This document shows, piece by piece, positions 43,024 to 51,451 of a stretch of DNA of 64,000 bases. The translations under genes and the position numbers were made by a program. Each line of letters begins with the position of its first letter. Within the stretch, counting starts at the first letter, position 1. The notes beneath the pieces were generated by a model, which worked only from the letters and a program-made list of their open reading frames with translations, did no database searches and was not told where the DNA came from. The DNA comes from Rufibacter roseolus (lineage in GTDB: Bacteria; Bacteroidota; Bacteroidia; Cytophagales; Hymenobacteraceae), in the NCBI RefSeq assembly GCF_017916365.1, contig NZ_JAFMSU010000001.1, positions 1,116,001-1,180,000 on the forward strand, in the 5' to 3' direction.

Positions 43024-44502
43024 ATGAAAAAGCGCCTCTCCGTTAGTTGGCTCCTGTTAGCCTGGCTCCTCACTGTACTGGATCCTTTGCCGTCCTGGGG
43101 ACAGGAGCAGTCGTTCTCGCTGTCCCAGGCCATCCAGTTCGCCCTCCAGAACCGCCCCTCGCTTAAGACGCTCCGGAACCAGGAACAGATAGACAAAGCC
43201 AAAGTAGGCGAGGTACGCGCCATAGGGTTGCCACAGGTGAACGCCGGGGTAGATATCAGCAACAACTTCATCCAACAGAAGGCCATCGTGGATTTCAGCG
43301 CGTTTGGGGGCGGCGGGCAACTCAACAGCTTCACCATCACGCAGCAGCAACTCAACTCGGGGCAGGACATTGTGCTCACGCCTACCTATACCGTGCCCGA
43401 GGGAATGTCAGGCCCGCAGGCCATCACGTTTGTGCAGCCCTGGACGGGGGCGGCGGCACTCTCGGCCTCCCAGTTGCTCTTTGACGGTTCCTACCTCATT
43501 GGGCTGCGGGCAGCCTCTACCTATACCCAACTCTCAAAGAAAAACACCCAGCAGGGCGAGATTGAAACCGCTGAGCAGGTAAGCAAAGCCTATTACAGCG
43601 TGCTGGTGGCCGCGGAGCAGATCAAATTGCTGGACCAGAACCTCACCCGCCTAGACACGCTCTTGCGCCAGACCTCCATTATGAACCGAAACGGGTTTGT
43701 GGAGAAGCTGGACGTGGACCGCCTACACGTAAGCTATAACAATCTTAAGATAGACCGCGACAAAGCCCAGCGGCTGCTCACACTGGGAGAGCAACTGCTC
43801 AAGTTCCAGATGGGCTACCCCCAGGCCCAATCCATCCTGCTCACCGATCAGCTCAATGAGAACAGCCTGGTCACCGGCAAGCCCAAAATCAACTACAGCG
43901 CCTTTGCCTATACCAACCGCGTGGAATACTCCATCTTGGAAACCCAGCGCGACCTGGCCCTTTTGCAGCAGCGCAACATCAAATCTGGTTACTGGCCCCG
44001 GCTGCTGCTCAACGCCAACTACGGCTACAACGGCGTGGGAAAATCGGCCTCTAGTCTGCTGGATGTGCGCGCCGGAGCCAACAACACCACTACCCGCAAC
44101 TGGTTTGATTTTGGGGTGGTGGGCGTGAGCCTGCAGGTACCCATCTTTGACGGCCTGCGCAAAAGCTATCAGGTGCAGCAATCCAGAATACAGTTGGAGA
44201 ACGTGAAGCTGGGTTTTGAGCAGCTGCAACAGGCCATTGATTTAGAGTTGCGGCAAGCCGATGTCACGGTAGAGAATACCATGAGCGTGTTGCGGGCCCA
44301 GCGGGAGAACCTGCAGCTGGCCGAGGAGATTGCCCGCGTGGCGCGCATCAAGTACCAGGAAGGTGTAGGCTCCAACCTGGAAGTTATCACCGCCGAGACC
44401 GACCTGCGTGCCGCCCAGACCAGCTACTACAGCGCCCTCTATGACGCCCTCATTGCCCAGGTAGACGCTGACCGGGCCACTGGTGCCTTACTCCTGAAAT
44501 AA
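43024..44502 (+). CDS. TolC-family outer-membrane efflux channel
   Basis: This 492-residue protein has a signal peptide (MKKRLSVSWLLLAWLLTVLDPLPSWGQ) and two TolC repeats rich in coiled-coil helices (SLSQAIQFALQNRPSLKTLRNQEQIDKAK near 30-60, YQVQQSRIQLENVKLGFEQLQQAIDLELRQAD in the C-terminal half). YQEGVGSNLEVITAETDLRAAQTSYYSALYDALIA is diagnostic. It forms the outer-membrane duct for the RND pump encoded downstream. The gap to the adaptor gene is 9 bases. Confidence 0.94.
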   Translation: MKKRLSVSWLLLAWLLTVLDPLPSWGQEQSFSLSQAIQFALQNRPSLKTLRNQEQIDKAKVGEVRAIGLPQVNAGVDISNNFIQQKAIVDFSAFGGGGQLNSFTITQQQLNSGQDIVLTPTYTVPEGMSGPQAITFVQPWTGAAALSASQLLFDGSYLIGLRAASTYTQLSKKNTQQGEIETAEQVSKAYYSVLVAAEQIKLLDQNLTRLDTLLRQTSIMNRNGFVEKLDVDRLHVSYNNLKIDRDKAQRLLTLGEQLLKFQMGYPQAQSILLTDQLNENSLVTGKPKINYSAFAYTNRVEYSILETQRDLALLQQRNIKSGYWPRLLLNANYGYNGVGKSASSLLDVRAGANNTTTRNWFDFGVVGVSLQVPIFDGLRKSYQVQQSRIQLENVKLGFEQLQQAIDLELRQADVTVENTMSVLRAQRENLQLAEEIARVARIKYQEGVGSNLEVITAETDLRAAQTSYYSALYDALIAQVDADRATGALLLK

Positions 44503-44511
44503 ACCCCACCC

Positions 44512-45672
44512 ATGAACCTTTCATCTCTATCTTCTATGAAAATCTACCTCATCGCCGGCTTTATTTCCATGGCCCTGTTCGCCTCTGGCTGCGGGCAGAA
44601 AGAGAAAGACAAAGCCACCCAATTAGCCGAACTCAAGAAAGAGCAGGCCGCCCTGGCCAGCCAGATAACCCAACTGGAAACCGAACTGCAGAAAGAAGGC
44701 AAGGGCAGTGCGTCCAAAGTGGCCACCGTACCGGTATCGGTGGTGAAGGTGCAGCCCGAGACCTTCCGCCATTACCTGGAGGTGCAGGGCCGCGTGGACT
44801 TTGACCAGAACGTGATGGTAAGCCCCAAGGTGCCGGGCGTACTCACCAGCCTGCGCGTGGACCCCGGCAATCGGGTGAGCCGCGGCCAGACCCTGGCCAC
44901 CATTGACGCTGGCCCGCTGGACCAGCAGATTGCCGCTCTGCGCCCCAATCTTGATTTGGCCCGCACAGTGTACCAGAAACAGAAGAACCTCTGGGACCAG
45001 CGCATCGGCACTGAGATCCAGTACCTGACCGCCAAAAACAACGTGGAGAGTTTGGAGCGTCAGTTGGCTGCCATGCAGGCCGCCCGGGCCCAGTACATCG
45101 TGAAAGCGCCTATTTCCGGTGAGGTGGACCAGGTAGTTCCCAAGTCAGGAGAGGCGGTGGCGCCCGGTATGGGCATCATCAGGCTGGTGAATGCCAGCAG
45201 CGGCAAGATTGTGGCGGAGGTCTCAGAAGCCTACGCGGCCAAGATCAAAAGGGGCGATGACGCGCTGGTGCTCTTCCCCGATCTGAATCGGGAGATCATG
45301 ACCACGGTGCGCGTGGTGGGCAGCAACATCAATCCCAATAACCGATCATTCACTGTGGAATTGGGCGTGAAGCCTTCTGAACAGGGCAAGGTGAACCTGC
45401 GGCCCAACATGGTGGCGGTAGTACGCATCCAGGATTACGCCAAAGAGAATGCGCTCACCCTGCCGCTGGACATTGTGCAGAAGGATGAGCAGGGCAATTT
45501 TGTGTACGTGGTGGAGCAGAAAGGCAACCAGCGCGTGGCTGCGAAGCGCAACATTTCCACAGGTACTTCTTACGGCGGTAAAGTGGAAGTGCTCACGGGC
45601 CTCAATTCCAATGACCAGGTGATTAGTGCCGGAGCCCAGAACCTCAATGAGGGGCAGCCGGTGAGTTTCTAA
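44512..45672 (+). CDS. RND efflux periplasmic adaptor lipoprotein
   Basis: This 386-residue adaptor starts at ATG 44512; ATG 44536 (MKIYLIAGFISMALFASGC) is an alternative with an ideal lipoprotein signal. A coiled-coil near the N terminus (TQLAELKKEQAALASQITQLETELQ) precedes the barrel-sandwich/lipoyl region (SPKVPGVLTSLRVDPGNRVSRGQTLATID), a helical hairpin, and a beta-barrel with IVKAPISGEVDQVVPKSGEAVAPG. It links the TolC channel with the RND permease. Confidence 0.93.
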   Translation: MNLSSLSSMKIYLIAGFISMALFASGCGQKEKDKATQLAELKKEQAALASQITQLETELQKEGKGSASKVATVPVSVVKVQPETFRHYLEVQGRVDFDQNVMVSPKVPGVLTSLRVDPGNRVSRGQTLATIDAGPLDQQIAALRPNLDLARTVYQKQKNLWDQRIGTEIQYLTAKNNVESLERQLAAMQAARAQYIVKAPISGEVDQVVPKSGEAVAPGMGIIRLVNASSGKIVAEVSEAYAAKIKRGDDALVLFPDLNREIMTTVRVVGSNINPNNRSFTVELGVKPSEQGKVNLRPNMVAVVRIQDYAKENALTLPLDIVQKDEQGNFVYVVEQKGNQRVAAKRNISTGTSYGGKVEVLTGLNSNDQVISAGAQNLNEGQPVSF

Positions 45673-45673
45673 G

Positions 45674-45702
45674 GCGTTTTTCCAAAAAGAGGCCCCAAAC
45701 GC
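45674..45702. repeat. R1 partial copy 18
   Basis: GGCGTTTTTCC, then AAAGAGGCCCCAAACGC. The left arm lacks the GGG-CTG segment, as if internally deleted. It begins 1 base past the adaptor stop codon, inside the efflux operon. Confidence 0.5.
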
Positions 45703-45728
45703 ACCTCGGTGCCCAGGGTTTCCTAACC

Positions 45729-48700
45729 ATGAACCAAATGGAACAGTCTCATAACATCAAGGAATTCAAGCCCACCAGTTGGGCCATTGATAACCGCACC
45801 AGTATCTACATCATTGCGTTCATCATCTCCATTGCGGGTATCCTTACCTATAACCGCCTGCAGAAAGAGAACTTCCCGGACATCGTGATCCCCACCATGA
45901 TCGTGACCACGGTGTACCCCGGTACCTCGCCCTCAGACATGGAAAATCTGGTGACTCGGCCCATTGAGAAGCAGATCAAATCCCTGAACGGGGTCAAGAA
46001 GGTCACCTCTACCTCCATGCAGGACTTTGCCATGATCAACGTGGAGTTCAACACCGATGTAGACGTGGAGGTAGGCAAGCAGCGGGTGAAAGACGCCGTG
46101 GACAAAGCCAAAACCGATCTGCCCACCGATCTGCCCCAGGCGCCCAACGTGCAGGAAATCAGCTTCTCAGAGATGCCCATCATGTACGTGAACCTCTCGG
46201 GGAATTTCAGCGCTGAGAAACTGAAACAGTTCGCCGAGGACCTGCAGGACCGTATAGAGGCCCTGCCCGAGATCACCCGCGTGGACATTGTGGGCGCCCT
46301 GGAGCAGGAAGTGCAGGTGAATATGGACATGTATAAAATGCAGGTGGCCGGCGTCACGTTTGGTGACGTGGAGCGCGCCATCTTCACCGAGAACATGACC
46401 ATTTCCGGAGGCACCGTGCGGGTTGGTGACATGAAAAGGGCCGTGCGCGTAGTAGGTCAGTACACCGATCCGGCCATCATCGGGGATATTGTGGTGAAGT
46501 CTCTTAACGGGGGTAACATCTACCTGCGGGACATCGCGCAGGTCACCGATACCTTTGAGGAGCGTGAAAGCTTCGCCCGTCTGGACAATGACCCGGTGAT
46601 CACGCTCAACATTGTAAAGCGCAGCGGCGAAAACCTCATTGAGGCCTCAGACAAGATCAACGCCATCATCAAAGAGGCGCACGGCACCACCTTGCCCCAG
46701 AACCTGAAGATCACCGTCACCGGTGACCAGAGCAACAAGACCCGCCACACCCTCAATGACCTCATCAACACCATCATCATCGGGTTCATCCTGGTGACCT
46801 TGATTCTGATGTTTTTCATGGGTACCACCAACGCCTTATTTGTGGGCTTATCGGTGCCGATCTCCATGTTCATCGCCTTCCTGATCATGCCCATGATTGG
46901 GTTCTCGCTGAACATGATTGTGCTCTTCTCGTTCCTGCTGGCGCTGGGGATTGTGGTGGATGATGCCATTGTGGTGATTGAGAACACACACCGCATTTTC
47001 CACCAGACCAACTGGAGTATTGCCAAATCTGCGAAGATGGCGGCTGGCGAAGTATTCCTGCCCGTGCTGGCCGGGACGCTCACTACGGTGGCGCCGTTCC
47101 TGCCGCTGGCCTTCTGGCCCGGCATTGTGGGCGAGTTTATGTTCTACCTGCCTATTACGCTCATCCTCACGCTGATGGCCTCGCTGCTGGTAGCCTTTAT
47201 CTTCAACCCGGTTTTTGCTGTATCCTTCATGAACCGTGACCATGATCCGGAGAAACAGAGAAAGTCCTTTAGGTTATCTATGATTATCATGGCTGGGGTG
47301 GCGCTGCTGAGTTATGCGGTAGGCTGGGCAGGGGTTGGCAACCTGGTGGTAGTGCTCATAGTGTTTGTGGTTTTAAACAAGTATGTCTTCACCGGCTGGA
47401 TAAATGGTTTCCAGGGTCGGGTGCTACCCGCCTTTATGAGTAGGTATGAGGGTTTGCTGCGCTGGATGCTGGTGGGCCGCCGGCCTTACAAGGTGGTGGC
47501 CGCGGTAGTCGGTCTGCTGGTATTCTCCTTTGTGGTCACCGCTATCAGGGTCCCTAAAGTAGTGTTCTTTCCGCAGGGTGACCCTAACTTTATTTACACC
47601 TACATCCGGATGCCGGTGGGTACCGACCAGGTGGTGACGGATTCTATCACCAAGGTAGTGGAGAGTAGGGTGTTCAAGGTGGTGGGCCAGAATAACCCCA
47701 ACGTAGAGTCTGTGATCTCTAACGTGGCGGTGGGCGCCGGTGACCCCATGGCCGGGGGGCAGCAGGCGGAGTCTAACCGGGGGCGGGTAACGGTGGCCTT
47801 TGTGGAGTACCAGTACCGCGAGCCGGGCGTAAGAACCTCTAAGTACCTTGATGACATCCGGGAGGCGGTGAAAGGCATTCCCGGCGCCGAGATCACCGTG
47901 GAGCAGGAGCAGAACGGTCCGCCGGTGGGCAAACCCATTCTGGTGGAGGTAGCCGGCGAGGATTTCGCTGGCCTCATCAAGGTCTCCAAAGACGTGCAGC
48001 GCTACCTTGATTCCCTGCAGATTGCCGGCGTGGAGGACCTGCGTACCGATCTGGAAGATAAGAACCCCGAGATCACCGTGGAGATTGACCGCGTGCGGGC
48101 CAACCGCGAAGGCCTGAGCACCGCCCAGATAGGTTCCGAACTCCGGACAGCTATCTTCGGGAAAGAGGCTTCCAAGTTCAAGAAGGATGAAGACGAGTAT
48201 CCTATCCAGATCAGGTTGGCTGAGCAGTACCGCAAAAACATTGACCAGCTCATGGGTATGGTGCTCACGTTCAGAGATGCCGCGGGCATGGTGCGCCAGG
48301 TACCGGTATCGGCGGTAGCCACCATCAGATATTCCACCACGTACGGCGGCATCAAACGCAAGAACCTGAAGCGGGTGATCTCGCTTTCCTCCAACGTGCT
48401 GGGCGGCTACAACCCCAATGAGGTGGTGGGCAATATCCAGACGGCCCTGGACCGGTTCCCTACGCCCGAGGGGTACGAGATACGAATGGGTGGCGAGCAG
48501 GAAGACCAGAAAGAAACTATGGATTTCCTTTCCCTGGCGGGTATTGCTTCCATGGGCCTCATCTTCCTTGTGCTGGTGACGCAGTTTAATTCGGTTTCCA
48601 AATCCCTCATTATTTTATCAGAAGTTATCTTCTCTGTAATAGGGGTATTGTTGGGTTTCTCTGTCTTTAATATGGATATGTCAATAGTGATGACCGGGAT

Positions 48701-49115
48701 TGGGATTATTGCCCTGGCCGGGATTGTGGTAAAGAACGGGATTCTGCTGGTTGAATTCACGGATGTGCTGAAAGGGGAGGGAATGGAGCTGAAGGAGGCG
48801 ATTGTGATGGCCGGCAAAACGCGTCTGAGTCCGGTGGTGCTGACCGCTACCGCCACCATTCTAGGTTTGATTCCCCTGGCCATTGGTCTCAACTTCAACT
48901 TCTTCACGCTCTTTACGGAGTTGGAACCGCACTTTTTCCTGGGCGGCGAGAACGTGACTTTCTGGGGACCCCTGGCCTGGACCATCATTTTTGGTTTAAG
49001 CTTTGCTACGTTCCTTACCCTGTTGGTAGTGCCTATGATGTACCTGATCAATGAGAAAATCAAAAGCAAGGTACTTCCCAAACGCCGCGAGAAAGAAGCG
49101 GTTCTGGTAGGCTGA
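45729..49115 (+). CDS. RND-family efflux permease
   Basis: This 1128-residue inner-membrane pump has about twelve family helices plus extra ones. The TM4 proton-relay stretch LALGIVVDDAIVVIENTHR contains the paired Asp residues. Porter domains carry RIEALPEITRVDIVGALEQEVQVNMD and VEDLRTDLEDKNPEITVEID. Compared with the usual 1020-1060 residues, there is an insertion near residues 500-583 with two additional hydrophobic helices (SMIIMAGVALLSYAVGWAG, NLVVVLIVFVVLNKYVF). It forms a tripartite pump with the upstream adaptor and TolC genes. Substrates are unknown. Confidence 0.94.
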   Translation: MNQMEQSHNIKEFKPTSWAIDNRTSIYIIAFIISIAGILTYNRLQKENFPDIVIPTMIVTTVYPGTSPSDMENLVTRPIEKQIKSLNGVKKVTSTSMQDFAMINVEFNTDVDVEVGKQRVKDAVDKAKTDLPTDLPQAPNVQEISFSEMPIMYVNLSGNFSAEKLKQFAEDLQDRIEALPEITRVDIVGALEQEVQVNMDMYKMQVAGVTFGDVERAIFTENMTISGGTVRVGDMKRAVRVVGQYTDPAIIGDIVVKSLNGGNIYLRDIAQVTDTFEERESFARLDNDPVITLNIVKRSGENLIEASDKINAIIKEAHGTTLPQNLKITVTGDQSNKTRHTLNDLINTIIIGFILVTLILMFFMGTTNALFVGLSVPISMFIAFLIMPMIGFSLNMIVLFSFLLALGIVVDDAIVVIENTHRIFHQTNWSIAKSAKMAAGEVFLPVLAGTLTTVAPFLPLAFWPGIVGEFMFYLPITLILTLMASLLVAFIFNPVFAVSFMNRDHDPEKQRKSFRLSMIIMAGVALLSYAVGWAGVGNLVVVLIVFVVLNKYVFTGWINGFQGRVLPAFMSRYEGLLRWMLVGRRPYKVVAAVVGLLVFSFVVTAIRVPKVVFFPQGDPNFIYTYIRMPVGTDQVVTDSITKVVESRVFKVVGQNNPNVESVISNVAVGAGDPMAGGQQAESNRGRVTVAFVEYQYREPGVRTSKYLDDIREAVKGIPGAEITVEQEQNGPPVGKPILVEVAGEDFAGLIKVSKDVQRYLDSLQIAGVEDLRTDLEDKNPEITVEIDRVRANREGLSTAQIGSELRTAIFGKEASKFKKDEDEYPIQIRLAEQYRKNIDQLMGMVLTFRDAAGMVRQVPVSAVATIRYSTTYGGIKRKNLKRVISLSSNVLGGYNPNEVVGNIQTALDRFPTPEGYEIRMGGEQEDQKETMDFLSLAGIASMGLIFLVLVTQFNSVSKSLIILSEVIFSVIGVLLGFSVFNMDMSIVMTGIGIIALAGIVVKNGILLVEFTDVLKGEGMELKEAIVMAGKTRLSPVVLTATATILGLIPLAIGLNFNFFTLFTELEPHFFLGGENVTFWGPLAWTIIFGLSFATFLTLLVVPMMYLINEKIKSKVLPKRREKEAVLVG

Positions 49116-49151
49116 TTTGTTTGAAAAAGGACCCTTTAAATTTTTACCTAT

Positions 49152-49409
49152 ATGATTACCGCCCATATCCCCGCTGTTACCCGCAAAGTCGTTAGAATCA
49201 TTAGCAAGACCAAGGAGATAAAGCCCTCCCGCCTCCGGGCCTCCGCAAACCTGAACAAGGAGTTTGGTTTTGACACTGTAGATGTAGTGGACATTATCCT
49301 AGAGCTAGAGAAACGCTTCAAGATCGTGATCCCCGATGAAGTACCGCTCAACACCGTTGGTGACTTTGTAGACTATGTCTCCAGCCACACCATGCGACAG
49401 GCAAGTTAA
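49152..49409 (+). CDS. Acyl carrier protein-like, phosphopantetheine Ser replaced by Thr
   Basis: This 85-residue protein has the acyl-carrier helix pattern: VTRKVVRIISKTKEIKP, LNKEFGFDTVDVVDIILELEKRF, IPDEVPLNTVGDFVDYV. In normal ACPs the second helix begins with Asp-Ser-Leu and the Ser carries 4'-phosphopantetheine; here the codons read GAC ACT GTA, giving Asp-Thr-Val with Thr at 42. No other Ser is close by. It follows the RND permease by 36 bases and may share the transcript. It may be a non-acylated ACP-like partner protein. The call as ACP fold is firm; function is open. Confidence 0.82.
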   Translation: MITAHIPAVTRKVVRIISKTKEIKPSRLRASANLNKEFGFDTVDVVDIILELEKRFKIVIPDEVPLNTVGDFVDYVSSHTMRQAS

Positions 49410-49493
49410 TCCCTTTATTAAAGTGCTCATTTTTTGACTTGGAAAGGCAGAGGGATTATCCTTCTGTCTTTCTTCATTTATAAAGGTTTTGGA

Positions 49494-49534
49494 AGGTTTT
49501 GCGGCTGTTTTGAAGAAACCGGGTGTAAAACAGT
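49494..49534. repeat. R1 dispersed hairpin, copy 19
   Basis: GGTTTTGCGGCTGTTTTG, then AAACCGGGTGTAAAACAG. The left arm is canonical and the right is partly diverged. It lies 85 bases past the ACP-like gene. Confidence 0.5.
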
Positions 49535-49626
49535 TTCCAAGCACATGGTTCCATTTGTTAGAACATAGTCTCCCTTTGAACGTGAAGGGATGACTTCTTC
49601 TGGTGATCCTTCTTCTCTCATCCCTG

Positions 49627-49680
49627 ATTCAAGTTTTCAACTTGGACCTATCATGGTCTGCAGTTTGCAACTGCAATGAG
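49627..49680 (+). repeat. GCAGTTTGCAACTGC repeat, copy 2
   Basis: CAAGT, ACTTGGACC, CATGG and GCAGTTTGCAACTGC occur in the same order and spacing as the minus-strand copy at 38916-38974. Confidence 0.8.
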
Positions 49681-49889
49681 GCGTGAGCCTCAAGTTCGCA
49701 TTTTTCTGTGCATAGCCGGGATTCTCCACTTGAGGATTGCCCAAACGAGAGTTTGAGGCAGCGAGCGGCGCTCTAAAGAGAGCTGTTTACACCTGCCGGT
49801 TTTCTTGCAGATCCTTTAAAGAGCAGTTACTTCCTATTTCCTTCCTTACCAAGCCTCATTGCTGCAGATGCGCTCTGCGGGCGTTTGTC

Positions 49890-49913
49890 ACTTTTCTCCT
49901 TGATGAGAAAAGT
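49890..49913. repeat. ACTTTTCTC/GAGAAAAGT hairpin
   Basis: Perfect 9-bp arms with loop CTTGAT, embedded in GTCACTTTTC...AAAAGTAACC. Confidence 0.6.
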
Positions 49914-50140
49914 AACCAAAAGAATCAAGAAGCCTCAAACCCGCTGACGCTCGGACAGTGAGGCTTCATTCAAGGTACCACCTGGCTAAAGCTATCTGTT
50001 ACATAGTCCATGCAGGCCACTACCAAATGAACAGTTCATCCGTGCGCCAGTCCGGGCCTCGGCCTCACTGTAGGCCTTCGCCCCGGCCCGCCGCAGGAGA
50101 CAGATGGTTATGTTGTCTGCTCGGATTACCTAATTATGTA

Positions 50141-50163
50141 GAGACCAGGCACCGCCTTGTCTC
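50141..50163. repeat. GAGACCAGGC/GCCTTGTCTC hairpin
   Basis: Ten-base arms with one mismatch and a 3-nt loop. Confidence 0.5.
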
Positions 50164-50289
50164 CAATGGGTCCTCCGTAATCACCGGCAGCTACCGGAAA
50201 TAACCATCGCTTACTGAAAGGGCGCCCACAAGAGATGCCCCTACATTATCCTCGTCTTTCTCCTCCCTGCCTCGCCCATCCTGCCCGCC

Positions 50290-50313
50290 GTTGTTGGTGT
50301 TATCACCAACAAC
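50290..50313. repeat. GTTGTTGGTG palindrome, copy 3
   Basis: 10-bp arms GTTGTTGGTG/CACCAACAAC around TTAT. The core is the same as at 21191 and 21462; the flanks are different. Confidence 0.85.
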
Positions 50314-50383
50314 CGGAAATATGGCTCAGCCGCCTTCTGACGCATTGCAAAATTCCCCTCCTCGGAGGGGCAGGGGTTGGTTG

Positions 50384-50423
50384 TGTTTCGAAGCTATTTT
50401 CAAAGAAACAGCCCAAAATCGGC
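50384..50423. repeat. R1 dispersed hairpin, copy 20
   Basis: GTTTCGAAGCTATTTTC, then GAAACAGCCCAAAATC. It lies 72 bases past the YgjP-type gene end (minus strand). Confidence 0.5.
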
Positions 50424-50460
50424 TGCATTCCCAATTCGCAAATGGGTGTGCTCCAAAACG

Positions 50461-50492
50461 ACTCAGAACTCAGGACTCAAGACTCAGAACTC
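50461..50492. repeat. Short tandem repeat, unit about 8 bases (ACTCAGGA-like)
   Basis: Four imperfect units reading ACTCAGA, ACTCAGG, ACTCAAG, ACTCAGA end 3 bases before the YgjP-type stop codon. Confidence 0.7.
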
Positions 50493-50494
50493 CT

Positions 50495-51247
50495 TCAAAA
50501 AACCTCCAGGCGATAGGCCTTAAGTTGTTTGTCCAGTCCGCGGGCGTCGCCGCTGATTTTGTCCAGGAGGGCCCAGAAGCGGGGGCCGTGGTTCTTTTCT
50601 ACGGTGTGGGCCAGCTCGTGAAGGATCACGTAATCGCAGAGGTGCTCGGGGAGGCGCATGAGGTGCAGGTTCAGGTTGATGTTGTTCGTGTGGGAGCAGC
50701 TGCCCCAGCGGGTCCTGGCGTTTTTGATGGTCACCTGCTGGAAAGAGAACCCAAGCTGCCGGGCGAAATGCGCCACGCGCTGGGGCAGATAGCGCTTGGC
50801 TTCCAACCGAAGGGTGTATTCCACGGCGTTTTTGATGTAGTCCTGCACATCTGCATGTTGCCAATCTATCTGCTCTGGGTACCACACGTACAGCACGCCG
50901 TCTTTGATGCGGCTTTTACAGTGGGGCAAGGGATGGGGCAGCAGGAGCAATTGGTGGAACCGGGTCCTGAACTCCACCTCAGGGGAGAACAGCGTTTTCT
51001 TGTTCTGTTGCAGTTCCTGAGAAGACAGATGCTTTCTGATCCAGGGGGCTTTCTCCTGCACGAAGGCCTCGGCCTGGGCCAGCGTGGCGCGCTTGGGTAA
51101 GGTCACCCGCACGCCTTTGCCGGGTCTTATGCTGATTCTAACGTATTTGGCCGTGGCGCTGGGAACAAACTGCACAAGGCCTATGGTATCAATCTCCTTC
51201 TCCAGAATCCCCGATGCAAGGGTGGGGCTGCTTTTCTTCCTCTCCAT
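50495..51247 (-). CDS. YgjP/DUF45-type zinc metallopeptidase-like protein
   Basis: The start at ATG 51247 gives 250 residues (MERKKSSPTLASGI), more plausible than the upstream ATG at 51283. The protein has the YgjP family pattern: RISIRPGKGVRVTLPKRATLAQAEAFVQEKAPWI, NARTRWGSCSHTNNINLN, and zinc motif HELAH (H210, E211, H214) followed by KNHGPRFW (H220). The family resembles WSS/SprT metalloproteases, and its substrates are not defined. It is monocistronic, with a short tandem repeat right at its 3' end. Confidence 0.9.
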   Translation of the reverse strand: MERKKSSPTLASGILEKEIDTIGLVQFVPSATAKYVRISIRPGKGVRVTLPKRATLAQAEAFVQEKAPWIRKHLSSQELQQNKKTLFSPEVEFRTRFHQLLLLPHPLPHCKSRIKDGVLYVWYPEQIDWQHADVQDYIKNAVEYTLRLEAKRYLPQRVAHFARQLGFSFQQVTIKNARTRWGSCSHTNNINLNLHLMRLPEHLCDYVILHELAHTVEKNHGPRFWALLDKISGDARGLDKQLKAYRLEVF

Positions 51248-51316
51248 ATCCTGGCAAAGATACGGCTTACGCAGGTAAATCAAGAAGCGTTTTCACCAGG
51301 CCTGAAAGCAACGGCA

Positions 51317-51345
51317 TAAAAAAAGCGTCTCCGCAGAGACGCTTT
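51317..51345 (-). terminator. Intrinsic terminator of the YkvA/DUF1232 gene
   Basis: Perfect 10-bp arms AAAGCGTCTC/GAGACGCTTT (51322-51331, 51336-51345) with a 4-nt loop. On the minus strand the stem runs into a stretch of T (51324 down to 51318). Confidence 0.85.
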
Positions 51346-51451
51346 CCAAATCATGTATCAATCCAAAAAGATTAACTGAGCAAAGCCAAATCAAGGTCTC
51401 TCACTAACGATTCACTCAATCAATCCTTCATTCAATCTCTCATTCTCACCC

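Larger units (their letters stand above)
49410..50494. other. 1085-base gene-free repeat region
   Basis: Open frames exist but none shows a real protein signature. Contents are R1 copies (49494, 50384), a GCAGTTTGCAACTGC repeat (49627), a 9-bp hairpin ACTTTTCTC/GAGAAAAGT (49890-49913), a GAGACCAGGC/GCCTTGTCTC hairpin (50141-50163), a GTTGTTGGTG palindrome (50290), a CCCCTCCTCGGAGGGG palindrome (50355) and a short tandem repeat (50461). Confidence 0.7.

Noticed and set aside
49737-50203. Short plus-strand open frames
   Set aside because: They consist of repeat sequence, have no family resemblance and lack a plausible start context.
50461-50492. Tandem ACTCAGGA-like units considered as a CRISPR array
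   Set aside because: Units are about 8 bases without spacers, and no cas genes are present in the window.
50291-51100. 269-codon open frame on the plus strand
   Set aside because: It begins in palindrome repeats and is then antisense to the YgjP-type peptidase gene, whose HELAH motif is convincing.
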